64,000 nt of DNA. It comes from Roseicyclus sediminis. GTDB lineage: Bacteria > Pseudomonadota > Alphaproteobacteria > Rhodobacterales > Rhodobacteraceae. A program made the translations under genes and the position numbers. The notes below the pieces were generated by a model. That model was not told the origin of the DNA, ran no database searches, and saw only the letters and a list, made by a program, of their open reading frames with translations. Below, one piece after another: positions 1 to 9,070 of this stretch; the stretch's first letter is position 1, and every line of letters starts with the position of its first letter. Location of the stretch: NCBI RefSeq assembly GCF_025515305.1, contig NZ_JAOPHT010000001.1, positions 124,001 through 188,000 on the forward strand. The letters are read 5' to 3'.

Positions 1-918
1 CCAGCGCGCGGCGACCGAGCCGGTATGGGCAAGGCAGACCAGCGCCTTTGCATGGGTGTAGTTCGGGTCGCGCTCCAACGCCTGCCGCAGGAGGGCGAGC
101 CCTTCCTCGAGATTGGCCAGCGAATCCTGCCGGTGCACCAGCGGAGCTGCGCGCAGGCACAGGTCGTAGGCGGTCAGGCTGTCGGTGGGCTTCAGCCGGG
201 TCCGGGCGGCCTCGTTCCAGATCATCTTAGGCTCCAGCGCGCCCGCGACGCTGGCGGCGACCTCGTCCTGCAATTCGAAGATCTCGTCGATACGCCCGTC
301 GAAACGCTCCTGCCAGATGGTATGCGCGGTCTCGGCCTCGACGAGACTGGTGAAGATGCGCAACCGGTCGCCCGCCTGCTGGATCGATCCCTCCATCACG
401 TAGCGCACGCCAAGCTCGGTTCCGACCTCCGACAGGTCGATTGCGCGGCCCTTGTAGGTGAAGCTCGAGGTCGACGAGATCACGAAGATTCCGGAAACAC
501 GGCTGAGCGCCGAGATGATCTCGTTGACGATCCCGTCGACGAGGTAGTCGCGATCGCCGCTCCCGGTGAGGTTGGCGAAGGGCAGAACGGCGAGCGAGGG
601 GATGGACGGCACTTCCGGCCCCAGCACCGGCTGCGCCGCCGCGGGCGTGGGTCCGAGCGTCAGGCGATAGCCGATGCCGGGCACGGTCTTGATCGCTTCC
701 TTCCCGATGACCTTGCGCAACGCCGCGATCTGCACGCTGAGGTTCCCCTCCTCGACCATGATCCCCGACCAGACGGCATCGAGCAATTCGGCCTTGGACA
801 CGACGCGGTCGGCATTGTCGTGAAGGTGCACCAGAACGTCGAAGGCACGCGCCCCGAGCGGCACTTCGGCGCCATCTAGCCGCAGGATGCGCTGGTCTGC
901 GATGATCTCGAACGTCAC
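1..918 (-). CDS. Winged-helix transcriptional regulator with TolB-like and TPR-like regions (N-terminal part; runs off the window)
   Basis: The reading frame gives a CadC-like cytoplasmic regulator. Residues about 10-85 form an OmpR/PhoB-type winged helix (GARAFDVLVHL, SKAELLDAVW, NLSVQIAALRKVIG, PGIGYRL). Residues about 95-200 resemble the TolB-like domain found in adenylate-cyclase-type regulators (SLAVLPFANLTG, VRYVMEGSIQ). The rest looks like tetratricopeptide helices (ALLRQALERDPNYTHAKAL). I take the GTG at 916-918 as the start: a purine-rich AGGGGGCG lies upstream and a stop closes the frame 72 bp before the GTG, with no other start codon in between. The C-terminus lies beyond base 1. 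No receiver domain is present, so the signal is probably sensed by the C-terminal half. Its targets cannot be read from this window. Confidence 0.8.
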   Translation of the reverse strand, partial: MTFEIIADQRILRLDGAEVPLGARAFDVLVHLHDNADRVVSKAELLDAVWSGIMVEEGNLSVQIAALRKVIGKEAIKTVPGIGYRLTLGPTPAAAQPVLGPEVPSIPSLAVLPFANLTGSGDRDYLVDGIVNEIISALSRVSGIFVISSTSSFTYKGRAIDLSEVGTELGVRYVMEGSIQQAGDRLRIFTSLVEAETAHTIWQERFDGRIDEIFELQDEVAASVAGALEPKMIWNEAARTRLKPTDSLTAYDLCLRAAPLVHRQDSLANLEEGLALLRQALERDPNYTHAKALVCLAHTGSVAARW

Positions 919-1179
919 CTGTCGGGCGCCCCCTGGATTACACCGGCCAAGCGATGCACGGCAGGTCCACGGCTGTCAAACGGAGCCGGGTCGCACCTTG
1001 GGCCCCGCGCACACGGCACGGGGCCCTTGGGGGACGTTCGCGGGCGGGTGGGACGTATGGGGGACGGGCCCGCCCGCTGGTCGGACCATGACCGCGGGTT
1101 GTAACGGTCGTGCTTCAGGCAGGTGACAAGGCAATATCATCCACAGCTTCCCCGACGATCATACCCTGCCGGAACGACG
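919..1179. other. Gene-free stretch upstream of the regulator
   Basis: This is about 260 bp of GC-rich DNA between the regulator start and the rpsA terminator. It presumably holds the regulator's promoter on the minus strand. I see no convincing -35/-10 pair, tRNA-like fold or small gene with a ribosome binding site. Open frames here have no recognisable protein content. Confidence 0.5.
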
Positions 1180-1206
1180 AAGGCCCCGCCGATGGGGCGG
1201 GGCCTT
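1180..1206 (-). terminator. Hairpin terminator after rpsA
   Basis: A perfect 11-bp stem (AAGGCCCCGCC / GGCGGGGCCTT) with a 5-nt loop lies 31 bp beyond the rpsA stop codon on the minus strand. The arms begin with A and end with T, as is common in Rhodobacterales terminators, although the T tract is short. Confidence 0.75.
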
Positions 1207-1236
1207 CGCTTGTTTTCCGACGGCTTTCGCCGCGTC

Positions 1237-2922
1237 TCAGTCGTCGTCGCCCTTCTTGAGCGCCGCGCCGAGAATGTCGCCAAGCGAGGCGCCGCTATCG
1301 GAGGAGCCGTACTGCTCGACCGCTTCCTTCTCTTCTGCGATCTCGCGGGCCTTGATCGACAGGCCGAGGCGGCGGGACTTGGCATCCACGTTCGTCACGC
1401 GCACGTCGACCTTGTCACCCACGCCGAAGCGCTCGGGGCGCTGCTCGGAACGGTCACGGCTGAGGTCGGAGCGACGGATGAAGGACTTCATGCCGTTGTA
1501 CTCGACCTCGATGCCGCCATCCTCGATCGCGGTGACCTCGACCGTGATGATCGAGCCGCGCTTCACGCCATCGATCGCATCGGCGAAGGGGTCGCCTTCG
1601 ACCGCCTTGATGGAGAGCGAGATGCGCTCCTTGTCGGTGTCTACCTCGGTGACGACCGCCTTGACGACGTCGCCCTTGCGGTAGTTCTGGATGACGTCCT
1701 CGCCCCGGCCTTCCCAGGTCAGGTCGGACAGGTGCACCATGCCGTCGATGTCGTTGTCGAGACCGATGAACAGGCCGAACTCGGTGATGTTCTTGACCTC
1801 GCCCTCGACCTGCGTGCCGACGGGGTGCGTCTCCTCGAAGACTTCCCACGGGTTGCGCATGGTCTGCTTGAGACCCAGCGAAACGCGGCGCTTCTGGGTG
1901 TCGATCTCCAGCACCATGACCTCGACCTCCTGGGAGGTGGAGACGATCTTGCCGGGATGGACGTTCTTCTTCGTCCAGGACATTTCCGAGACGTGCACGA
2001 GGCCCTCAACACCCGGCTCCAGCTCAACGAATGCGCCGTAGTCGGTGATGTTGGTCACGCGGCCGGTGTGGACGCTGTCGAGCGGGTACTTCCGCTCCAC
2101 GGCATCCCACGGATCTTCCTGCAGCTGCTTCATGCCGAGGCTGATGCGGTGCGTGTCCTTGTTGACCTTGATGACCTGGACCTTGACGGTCTCGCCGATC
2201 GACAGGATCTCCTTGGGGTCGTTGACGCGGCGCCAGGCCATGTCGGTGACGTGCAGAAGGCCGTCGACACCGCCGAGATCGACGAAGGCGCCGTATTCGG
2301 TGATGTTCTTGACCACACCGTCCACGACATCGCCCTCGTTCAGCTTGCCGATGACCTCGGCGCGCTGCTCGGCGCGGGATTCTTCGAGGATCGCGCGGCG
2401 CGACACCACGATGTTGCCGCGGCGGCGGTCCATCTTGAGGATCTGGAACGGCTGCTTGAGGCCCATGAGGGGGCCCGCGTCGCGCACGGGGCGCACATCG
2501 ACCTGGGAGCCGGGCAGGAAGGCCACGGCACCGCCGAGGTCGACGGTGAAGCCGCCCTTGACGCGGCCGAAGATTGCGCCGTCGACGCGCTCTTCGCTGG
2601 CATAGGCCTTCTCGAGACGGTCCCATGCTGCTTCGCGCTTGGCCATCTCGTGGGAGATGACGGCTTCGCCGCGGGCATTCTCGACGCTGCGCAGGTAGAC
2701 GTCCACCTCGTCGCCGATGGCGATCTCGGGGGCCTCACCCGGGTTTGCGAATTCCTTGAGGTCGATCCGACCTTCCATCTTGTAGCCGACATCGACGATG
2801 GCCTGGCCCGCCTCGATGGCGATGACCTTGCCCTTGACGACAGACCCCTCGTCGGGCGTGTCGATTTCGAAGCTTTCGTTCAGGAGGGCTTCGAATTCCT
2901 CCATGGTTGCCTTAGAGCACAT
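1237..2922 (-). CDS. rpsA: 30S ribosomal protein S1
   Basis: S1 binds mRNA on the small ribosomal subunit and helps initiate translation on weak or structured leaders. The 561-residue product contains six S1 RNA-binding repeats. Four C-terminal ones are clear from repeated GAFVDLGG..GLLH / GLFIGLDNDIDGMVH-type cores, and two more divergent repeats lie in the N-terminal 180 residues. This is the usual size for the family. The start is ATG at 2922. A second in-frame ATG at 2904 (MEEFEALL) has AAGG five bases upstream and is a realistic alternative. A weak, possibly autoregulated, initiation site is typical of rpsA. The gene follows aroA and cmk, a common arrangement, but a terminator hairpin separates it from the preceding gene, so it probably has its own promoter in 2923-3021. 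Confidence 0.97.
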   Translation of the reverse strand: MCSKATMEEFEALLNESFEIDTPDEGSVVKGKVIAIEAGQAIVDVGYKMEGRIDLKEFANPGEAPEIAIGDEVDVYLRSVENARGEAVISHEMAKREAAWDRLEKAYASEERVDGAIFGRVKGGFTVDLGGAVAFLPGSQVDVRPVRDAGPLMGLKQPFQILKMDRRRGNIVVSRRAILEESRAEQRAEVIGKLNEGDVVDGVVKNITEYGAFVDLGGVDGLLHVTDMAWRRVNDPKEILSIGETVKVQVIKVNKDTHRISLGMKQLQEDPWDAVERKYPLDSVHTGRVTNITDYGAFVELEPGVEGLVHVSEMSWTKKNVHPGKIVSTSQEVEVMVLEIDTQKRRVSLGLKQTMRNPWEVFEETHPVGTQVEGEVKNITEFGLFIGLDNDIDGMVHLSDLTWEGRGEDVIQNYRKGDVVKAVVTEVDTDKERISLSIKAVEGDPFADAIDGVKRGSIITVEVTAIEDGGIEVEYNGMKSFIRRSDLSRDRSEQRPERFGVGDKVDVRVTNVDAKSRRLGLSIKAREIAEEKEAVEQYGSSDSGASLGDILGAALKKGDDD

Positions 2923-3021
2923 GCGGTTTCAGTTTCCTTTTCGTCGCTTTCACTGGCCGGGCGGTTGTCTCCGCCGGTCTTTCGTTGGGTTGGTCCTTGG
3001 CGTCTGCCCCGCGAACGAAAT

Positions 3022-3044
3022 CAGGGCCGGAGGTTCCGGCCCTG
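3022..3044 (-). terminator. Hairpin between the small exported-protein gene and rpsA
   Basis: A 9-bp perfect stem (CAGGGCCGG / CCGGCCCTG) with a 5-nt loop is followed on the minus strand by ATTTCGTT. It lies 87 bp downstream of the 3131-3664 gene and 100 bp upstream of the rpsA start. It most likely ends transcription from the upstream gene; an attenuator in a long rpsA leader is possible. Confidence 0.6.
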
Positions 3045-3130
3045 CTCGATCGCGGCGTTGCCCGCCGACTTGACGGGGCGGCTATAGCGGCTGCGCCCCC
3101 CGCTGGCAAGGGGCGCACGCCCAGGGACGG

Positions 3131-3664
3131 TCAAAGGTCGATGTCGGGCTCCAGCAACTCCTGCAGCCTCTGCCCGCTGTCCCCGCGCCCGAACAGCATG
3201 CCCGTGGAGGAAAACGTGGTCCCGTAGCTCTGGGCAAGCGCCACCGCCTGCGCCACGCCCGAGATCAGTTGCCGCCGGTCGAGTTCCGCAAACGGATGGA
3301 TGAAGACCGCCCAGACCCGGCCCTGGGCCACGGCGTAGCGGGCATCGAGCGCGGTGTCGAAATTGGCCTGCAGCAGCCGCAGCATCTGCGCCTCGGTCAG
3401 CCCCTCGCTCGAAGCCACGGGGACCAGCGCGCGCATCCGGTTGGCGAGGAGGTCGTAAATCACCGTCACCGGCACGTCGTCGAGCGTGAACTGCATTCCG
3501 CCCGGCCCCGCCACAACTTCCGGATCGATCTCGGCGAAGATCTCGGCCATGTGGACGGGCGTCATGGGATCGGCGCGAGGCGGCCCCTCGGTCGACTGGG
3601 CATGCAGCGGGGCAGCGGTCAGGCAGGCGGAAAGAAGCAGGATCGGGACGGCGCGGCACAGCAT
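3131..3664 (-). CDS. Small exported protein of unknown function
   Basis: A 177-residue protein begins with a clear Sec signal peptide (MLCRAVPILLLSACLTAAPLHA, cleavage after the A-x-A near residue 22). The mature part has no membrane segment and no catalytic motif that I recognise. It resembles YbjN-like or type III chaperone-like alpha/beta proteins only in general composition (hydrophobic alternation, many alanines, a YDLLANRMRALVP segment). It sits between cmk and rpsA on the same strand, 92 bp after cmk, and may be co-transcribed with cmk. The hairpin at 3022-3044 probably ends that transcript. No function is assigned. Confidence 0.75.
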   Translation of the reverse strand: MLCRAVPILLLSACLTAAPLHAQSTEGPPRADPMTPVHMAEIFAEIDPEVVAGPGGMQFTLDDVPVTVIYDLLANRMRALVPVASSEGLTEAQMLRLLQANFDTALDARYAVAQGRVWAVFIHPFAELDRRQLISGVAQAVALAQSYGTTFSSTGMLFGRGDSGQRLQELLEPDIDL

Positions 3665-3756
3665 CGGAAGGCCCTATCGGCAATGGCACGAGGCGATCCT
3701 GCCATGCATCTCGGCAAGGCCGAAATCAGGATCGCACACGCTCCGACACAAAGACG

Positions 3757-4371
3757 TCAGCGGCGCCGCCGCGCCTCCACCGCCGCAATCGCGGCCGCCA
3801 CCGCCTCCTCGATCGAGAGCGTACTCGTGTCGATGAGGACGGCATCATCGGCCATGGCCATGGGCGCCGCGCTGCGCCCTGCGTCGCGGGCGTCACGCTC
3901 CTGCACATCGGCAAGGACCGCCTCGTATGTGGTCTCCAGCCCGCGTTCCAGGAGTTCGGCGTGCCGCCGCCCCGCCCGCACCTCGGGGCTGGCCGTGACG
4001 AACAGCTTCGCCTCCGCATTCGGGCAGATCACCGTGCCGATGTCGCGCCCGTCGAGGACCGCGCCGCCCGCCCGCCGGGCATAGGCGCGCTGAAAATCCA
4101 CCAGCGCGGCGCGCACCTCGGGGATGGCGGCGACCTTCGAGGCGGCCTGCGCCACATCGGGACCGCGCAGGCTGTCGGGGTCAGCCAGGTGGTCGGCCGT
4201 GAGGGTGGCCGCAGCCTCCGCGGGCGCCTCGCCGTCCAGCATCCGCTTGCCGACCGCGCGGTAAAGCAGCCCGGTATCGAGATGCCCGAGCCCGAAATGG
4301 GCCGCGACCGCGCGGCTGATCGTACCCTTCCCGCTCGCGGCGGGACCATCGATGGCGACAGTGAAACTCAT
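3757..4371 (-). CDS. cmk: Cytidylate kinase
   Basis: The enzyme phosphorylates CMP and dCMP with ATP in pyrimidine nucleotide salvage. The 204-residue product opens with the nucleoside-monophosphate-kinase P-loop GPAASGKGT (residues 9-17). It continues with the family's [11 protein letters not shown] substrate-binding stretch, the [12 protein letters not shown] segment, and an RDARD lid motif near the C-terminus. Length is close to other alphaproteobacterial Cmk proteins. It starts 66 bp after the end of aroA on the same strand, in the common aroA-cmk-rpsA order. Confidence 0.96.
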   Translation of the reverse strand: MSFTVAIDGPAASGKGTISRAVAAHFGLGHLDTGLLYRAVGKRMLDGEAPAEAAATLTADHLADPDSLRGPDVAQAASKVAAIPEVRAALVDFQRAYARRAGGAVLDGRDIGTVICPNAEAKLFVTASPEVRAGRRHAELLERGLETTYEAVLADVQERDARDAGRSAAPMAMADDAVLIDTSTLSIEEAVAAAIAAVEARRRR

Positions 4372-4437
4372 GTGCCCCGTTCAACCAGAGCCCGCCCCGG
4401 ACGGCAAGGCCGCAAGGCGGCCGACCCGCGCGGCCGC

Positions 4438-5793
4438 TCAGGTCCGGTTCGCCCTGTCGAGATGCGCGCCGAGGCCTCGCATCAACGACTCGAAGATCGG
4501 GAAAGAGGTCACGATCGGCCCCGCATCGTCCACGCCCACCGGTTTCTGCGACGCAAGCCCGAGGCAGAGGAAGCTCATCGCGATGCGGTGGTCGAGATGG
4601 GTGGCGCAGGTCGCACCGCCGGGGACACCGCCCGGACCGCGCCCCTCGACGATCCACCAGTCGGGCCCGTCCTCGACCGTCACGCCACAGGCGCGCAGGC
4701 CATCCGCCATGGCGGCGATCCGGTCGCTTTCCTTCACGCGCAGCTCCTTGACGCCGCGCATGACCGTGCGCCCCTCGGCACAGGCCGCGACAACGGACAG
4801 GATCGGGTATTCGTCGATCATGCTGGCCGCGCGCTCGGGCGGCACGTCGATGCCCTTCATGTCGGGCGAGAAGCGGGCGCGCAGGTCGGCGACGGGTTCG
4901 CCCCCCTCCTCCCGCTCGTTCTCGTAGGTCAGAACGGCGCCCATCTCGCGCAGCGTGGTGAAAAGGCCCGCGCGCGTCGGGTTGAGGCCGATGTTCGGCA
5001 CAAGCACGTCCGAGCCCTCGGTGATCAGCGCCGCGCAGACCGGGAACGCGGCCGATGAGGGATCGCGCGGCACGACGATGTCCTGAGGGCGCAACTCGGG
5101 ACGGCCCCGGAGCGTGATGACGCGGCCTTCCTCCGTGACCTCGGTCGAGACCTCGGCGCCGAAGCCAGCCAGCATCCGCTCGGTATGGTCGCGGGTCGCC
5201 TCGGCCTCGATCACCACCGTCTCGCCGGGGGCGTTCAGCCCCGCGAGAAGCACCGCGGATTTCACCTGCGCCGAGGGGACGGGCAGCGTGTAGCGCACCG
5301 GCAGCGGGTCGGCGGCACCGACCAGCGTCATCGGAAGGCGCCCGCCCGCCCGGCCCACGGCCTGCGTCCCGAAGAGCGCAAGCGGGTCGGTGACGCGCGC
5401 CATTGGGCGTTTGCGCAGGCTCGCGTCGCCCGTGAAGGTCGCGGTGATCGGCGTCGTCGCCATCGCTCCCATGATGAGGCGCACGCCGGTGCCCGAATTT
5501 CCGCAGTCGATCACGTCCTCGGGCTCGCCGAAGCCGCCCACGCCAACGCCATGGACGCGCCAGGCGCCCTCGCCCTCGTGGATCACCTCGGCCCCGAAGG
5601 CCTGCATCGCGCGGGCGGTATCGAGAACGTCCTGCCCTTCGAGAAGCCCCGCGATCCGCGTCTCGCCCACCGAAAGCGCGCCGAGGATCAGCGACCGGTG
5701 CGAGATCGACTTGTCGCCCGGCACATCCGCCACGCCCTTCAGCGCGCCGCCCTTGCGGGCCGTCATCGGAACCGGATCGCCGTGGCCGGACAT
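4438..5793 (-). CDS. aroA: 3-phosphoshikimate 1-carboxyvinyltransferase (EPSP synthase), class II type
   Basis: The enzyme joins shikimate 3-phosphate and phosphoenolpyruvate in the sixth step of the shikimate pathway. The 451-residue protein shows the class II (CP4-like) pattern: [10 protein letters not shown] (about residues 25-34), [32 protein letters not shown]-like [25 protein letters not shown] and [13 protein letters not shown] start it at the ATG at 5793, where GGGGAGGG lies at good spacing; an in-frame GTG 24 bases upstream has no such site. Unlike the CP4 enzyme, whose equivalent motif reads GNAATG, this protein reads GNSGTG, with glycine at the position of CP4 Ala100. From the known effect of that residue one would expect normal glyphosate sensitivity. 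Confidence 0.96.
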   Translation of the reverse strand: MSGHGDPVPMTARKGGALKGVADVPGDKSISHRSLILGALSVGETRIAGLLEGQDVLDTARAMQAFGAEVIHEGEGAWRVHGVGVGGFGEPEDVIDCGNSGTGVRLIMGAMATTPITATFTGDASLRKRPMARVTDPLALFGTQAVGRAGGRLPMTLVGAADPLPVRYTLPVPSAQVKSAVLLAGLNAPGETVVIEAEATRDHTERMLAGFGAEVSTEVTEEGRVITLRGRPELRPQDIVVPRDPSSAAFPVCAALITEGSDVLVPNIGLNPTRAGLFTTLREMGAVLTYENEREEGGEPVADLRARFSPDMKGIDVPPERAASMIDEYPILSVVAACAEGRTVMRGVKELRVKESDRIAAMADGLRACGVTVEDGPDWWIVEGRGPGGVPGGATCATHLDHRIAMSFLCLGLASQKPVGVDDAGPIVTSFPIFESLMRGLGAHLDRANRT

Positions 5794-5860
5794 GCGCCGC
5801 CCTCCCCTGTCTTGCACCGCGCGGGTGATAGACGGGGGCGGGGGCGGCGTCCACTCCCCT

Positions 5861-6958
5861 TCAGGGGGCGGAGAAGAGATGCGCCTGGTCGTCGTCCTTC
5901 TCGCCCAGCCAGATTTCGGGATTGTCGACGGCGATGCGGCGGAAGACGTCCTCGCCCAGCGCGTTGCGCAGGCGGAAGCACACGGCGCGCTCCGACAGCC
6001 GTTCCTGCCGGGTCATGTAGAAGTCCGAGCCGAAGAGGACGCGGGCGCGCAGCCGCTTCACCTCGTCGTCCTCGCCGGTGAGGAAGAGGCGCAGAAAGGG
6101 CACGAAATCCTCGAAGTGGAACAGCGTGTAGGAGATGTCCGTCCACATCGACGGGAAGGTGCCGAGCCCGATCCGGTGCCGGATCAGCCGCTGCCAGTTC
6201 CGTTCCAGCGCGCCCTCGTCTTCGGGGTCATAGCCTTCCTCGACATAGGTGCGCCAGTCCTCCTGCCCTCCGAAATGGGCGAAGCACACGCGCAGGTTCG
6301 GGAACCGCTCCCACACCTTGTCGAAGGCCTGCGGCCGGGTGAAACGGTCGGCCTCTGCCGGCACGACGCCGCGCCCCATGACACCCCCGCGCGAGCAATG
6401 GGTCATCACGGGCAGGTTCCGCGCGTCGAGCAGCGGGTAGACCTCGTTCATCAGGACCGGGTGATCGGGCGGGAAGCCCATCCGGGGATAGAGTTTCAGT
6501 CCCTTGAACTTCAGCGTGTCGAGCGCGTGGACGACCTCGGCCACGCGGTCCTCGCCGTCGGGATGCAGCGTGGCGAAGGGGATCACGTTGTCGGGATGGG
6601 CGGCGGCAAGGTCCGCCAGTTCCTCGTGCTGCGACCGAAGGTCCTTTCGGACCGCGCCGTGGCCTGTCGGCTCCATGTCCATCGGCAGGACAACGAAGCG
6701 CGTGTTGCGCGGGTAATGGCGGCGAACCTGCTCGAAGATCTCGGACTGACGCCATGCGCCGGCCTCCTGCTGGAACCGGTAGAGCCGGTCGAGCGTGTCG
6801 GCCTTGTCCTTGGAAAAGATGCGCACGACCGCGGCAAGGGCCCGCAGAAGGCCCGGGATCGCCTTGAACGGCACGAGCAGCGGATGCGGATAGCACCGGG
6901 GCACGTGGTTCTGCGTGAAGGTATGGACGTGGACGTTGGTGATGCGGATGTCGGACAT
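5861..6958 (-). CDS. Amidohydrolase-family (amidohydrolase 2) TIM-barrel hydrolase
   Basis: A 365-residue soluble protein with amidohydrolase-2 features: an N-terminal NVHVHTF metal motif (HxH), [14 protein letters not shown] in the barrel centre, MTHCSRGG, and CFAHFGG for later metal or catalytic histidines, ending with VLFGSDFYM carrying the final aspartate. Family members hydrolyse or decarboxylate cyclic and aromatic acids, but the substrate cannot be deduced. The ATG at 6958 has GGGGAGG eight bases upstream and is preferred to a start 45 bases earlier. It is flanked by trmB and aroA on the same strand without overlap, so membership of their operon is uncertain. Confidence 0.85.
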   Translation of the reverse strand: MSDIRITNVHVHTFTQNHVPRCYPHPLLVPFKAIPGLLRALAAVVRIFSKDKADTLDRLYRFQQEAGAWRQSEIFEQVRRHYPRNTRFVVLPMDMEPTGHGAVRKDLRSQHEELADLAAAHPDNVIPFATLHPDGEDRVAEVVHALDTLKFKGLKLYPRMGFPPDHPVLMNEVYPLLDARNLPVMTHCSRGGVMGRGVVPAEADRFTRPQAFDKVWERFPNLRVCFAHFGGQEDWRTYVEEGYDPEDEGALERNWQRLIRHRIGLGTFPSMWTDISYTLFHFEDFVPFLRLFLTGEDDEVKRLRARVLFGSDFYMTRQERLSERAVCFRLRNALGEDVFRRIAVDNPEIWLGEKDDDQAHLFSAP

Positions 6959-7033
6959 GGCGCGGCCTCCCCGGTTCGCGGTCAGGCTAGCATGCCCCAG
7001 CATTGCGCCGATATTCGGGCTTTCCCGACCCCG

Positions 7034-7735
7034 CTAGCGCCGGCGGAAGGTCAGGTAGTGCGGCACGCGGCCCTCGCGCAGCGCCTTCTGCTCGTAGCGG
7101 GTGGATATCCAGTCCTCCCACGGTTCGCGCCAGTCCGACGGACCCTCGGCCAGCCAGTCGAACCCGTGGCGCGGAACCTCCTCCAGCGTCTGGCGCACGT
7201 AGTCGGGAATGTCGGTCGCCACGCGGAACTCGGCGCCGGGCTTCAGCACGCGGGCCAGCGGGTCCAGGTGCTCGGACGTGACGAAGCGGCGGCGGTGGTG
7301 CTTCTTCTTCGGCCAGGGATCGGGATAGAGCAGGAAGGCCTTCCCGATCGAGGCATCGGGCAGCACGTCGAACAGATCGCGCGCGTCGCCGGGATGGACA
7401 CGGAGGTTCGTGACGCCTGCCCTGCGGATCTTGCCCAGAAGCATGGCGACGCCGTTGATGTAGGGCTCGCAGCCGATGATCCCGACACCCGGGTTGCGCT
7501 CGGCCTGGTGCACCATGTGCTCACCCCCGCCGAAGCCCACCTCCAGCCACACCTCGCGCCCGTCGAAGATCGCCGCAAGGTCGAGGGGCGTGCGATCGGG
7601 GTTCGCGTCCCAGTCCACGGGACCCGGAGAAAGCGCCGCGAGGTCCTGCTCCAGATACGCCTCCTGGCTTTCGCGCAGGTGCTTGCCCCGTCGGCGGCCA
7701 TAGAAATTGCGATGCGGGCGGTCGGGCGTGGTCAT
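7034..7735 (-). CDS. trmB: tRNA (guanine-N7-)-methyltransferase
   Basis: This SAM-dependent enzyme makes m7G46 in the variable loop of tRNA. The 233-residue protein has the class I methyltransferase motif EVGFGGGEH (residues 65-73), GCEPYINGVA as the acidic SAM-binding turn, and the TrmB signature YPDPWPKKKHHRRR followed by a C-terminal TRYEQKAL. The gene is often next to metK in Rhodobacterales; here a site-2 protease on the other strand lies between them. Confidence 0.96.
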   Translation of the reverse strand: MTTPDRPHRNFYGRRRGKHLRESQEAYLEQDLAALSPGPVDWDANPDRTPLDLAAIFDGREVWLEVGFGGGEHMVHQAERNPGVGIIGCEPYINGVAMLLGKIRRAGVTNLRVHPGDARDLFDVLPDASIGKAFLLYPDPWPKKKHHRRRFVTSEHLDPLARVLKPGAEFRVATDIPDYVRQTLEEVPRHGFDWLAEGPSDWREPWEDWISTRYEQKALREGRVPHYLTFRRR

Positions 7736-7918
7736 GGCGTCTCGGTCCTGTCGGGGCCGCCCGTCTAGCGCGGGCCTCCACGCGCCTCAATCCCCCATGG
7801 GGCTTCCGTTCGGGCGGCTGCTGCATAGATCCCTCGAAGAGTTCCGGTTTGCGCAGGGTCAAGGCGCGGGGGCCAGGAGCCTGCCAGCCTCTGTCCGGAA
7901 AATGCGAGGGAGCACCCC

Positions 7919-9049
7919 ATGTTCGGCCATTCGGTCCGCCTGTTCGAAATCTTCGGCTTCGAGATCCGCGTCGATGCGAGCTGGCTCGTCATCGCCGCCC
8001 TGATCGTCTGGAGCCTGTCGCAGGGATACTTCCCGGCCGTCGCGCCCGGGATCGAACCCGGCGCCTCGCTGATCCTCGCCATCATCGCGATGCTGGGCCT
8101 TTTCGCGAGCCTGATCCTGCACGAGTTGGCCCATTCGCTGGTCGCACGCCGCTATGGCCTGCCGGTCGGACGGATCACGCTGTTCCTGTTCGGCGGCGTG
8201 GCCGAGCTGGAGGAGGAGCCGCGGAGCGCGGTCTCGGAGTTCTGGATCGCGGTCGCGGGTCCGGCCATGAGCTTCGCGCTGGCCGGCGCCTTCGGGCTCC
8301 TCGCCCTGCTGCTGGACGCGGCCCTGCCCGGACCGCTTGCGCTGATCCTGGGTTACCTGTCGATGATCAACCTGATCCTCGCCACCTTCAACCTGATCCC
8401 GGCCTTCCCGCTCGACGGCGGAAGGGTCCTGCGCGCAGTGCTCTGGCGCAGGTCGGGGGACATGATGTCGGCCACCCGCACCGCCAGCCAGGCGGGCACC
8501 GTCCTGGCGCTCGGGCTGATGGGTCTCGGCCTGTTCTCGGTCCTGTCGGGTGGCGGGCTTGGCGGCATCTGGACCGGTCTCATCGGCCTTTTCGTCCTGA
8601 ACGCGAGCCGGGGAACCTATCAGCAGATGCTCCTGCACCGGGGCCTGAGCGGGAGGCGGGTGGCCGACCTCATGACGACCCATGCCCATGTCGTGCATCC
8701 ATCCGCGACCCTGCGCGACGTCGCCGACCGCGTGATGATGACCCGAGGCGTCAGCTTCGTGCCTGTGGTGGAGGGCGGGCGCCTGCTCGGCCATGTCGAG
8801 GCGGCTTCCCTGCGCGAGATCCCGCGGGAGGCCTGGGACGAGAAGGAAGCGAAGGACGTTCTGGTCCCGCTGTCGGCGGAGACGCACGTCGCCCCGTCGA
8901 TGACGGCGGAGGCCGCGCTGGAAGCGATGGCGAAATCGAGCCGCCGCAAGTTCCTCGTGGCCGAGGGCGACCGGCTTCTCGGCATCCTCAGCCTCAGCGA
9001 CCTCCTGGCCGAGATCCGCGTGATCGAGGAGCTTGGCGCGGGCCGCTGA
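7919..9049 (+). CDS. Site-2 protease (M50 family) with a C-terminal CBS-domain pair
   Basis: This is an integral-membrane zinc metalloprotease of the SpoIVFB/S2P type, which cuts substrates inside the membrane. The HExxH motif is HELAH (residues 68-72) and the second metal motif is NLIPAFPLDGG (158-168). About five or six hydrophobic segments fill the first 240 residues. A CBS pair follows at about residues 245-370 (MTTHAHVVHPSATLRDVAD, and a second with RRKFLVAEGDRLLGILS), probably binding adenine nucleotides to control the protease. The ATG follows GGGAGCACCCC. It is transcribed away from trmB, with a 183-bp shared upstream region, and converges on metK. The substrate is unknown. Confidence 0.93.
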   Translation: MFGHSVRLFEIFGFEIRVDASWLVIAALIVWSLSQGYFPAVAPGIEPGASLILAIIAMLGLFASLILHELAHSLVARRYGLPVGRITLFLFGGVAELEEEPRSAVSEFWIAVAGPAMSFALAGAFGLLALLLDAALPGPLALILGYLSMINLILATFNLIPAFPLDGGRVLRAVLWRRSGDMMSATRTASQAGTVLALGLMGLGLFSVLSGGGLGGIWTGLIGLFVLNASRGTYQQMLLHRGLSGRRVADLMTTHAHVVHPSATLRDVADRVMMTRGVSFVPVVEGGRLLGHVEAASLREIPREAWDEKEAKDVLVPLSAETHVAPSMTAEAALEAMAKSSRRKFLVAEGDRLLGILSLSDLLAEIRVIEELGAGR

Positions 9050-9059
9050 GGCCCGCGCC
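9035..9059. terminator. Terminator hairpin covering the end of the site-2 protease gene
   Basis: A perfect 10-bp GC stem (GGCGCGGGCC / GGCCCGCGCC) with a 5-nt loop holds the last codons and stop codon of the protease in its 5' arm and loop. It sits between convergent genes (metK ends at 9071) and is symmetric, so it can act on both transcripts. The T tracts are poor. Confidence 0.5.
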
Positions 9060-9070
9060 GTATCGCTTCT

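Noticed and set aside
1123-3087. Long open frame on the plus strand across rpsA
   Set aside because: It is the antisense shadow of a GC-rich gene; the minus strand encodes a complete ribosomal protein S1, and the plus frame has no domain and no ribosome binding site.
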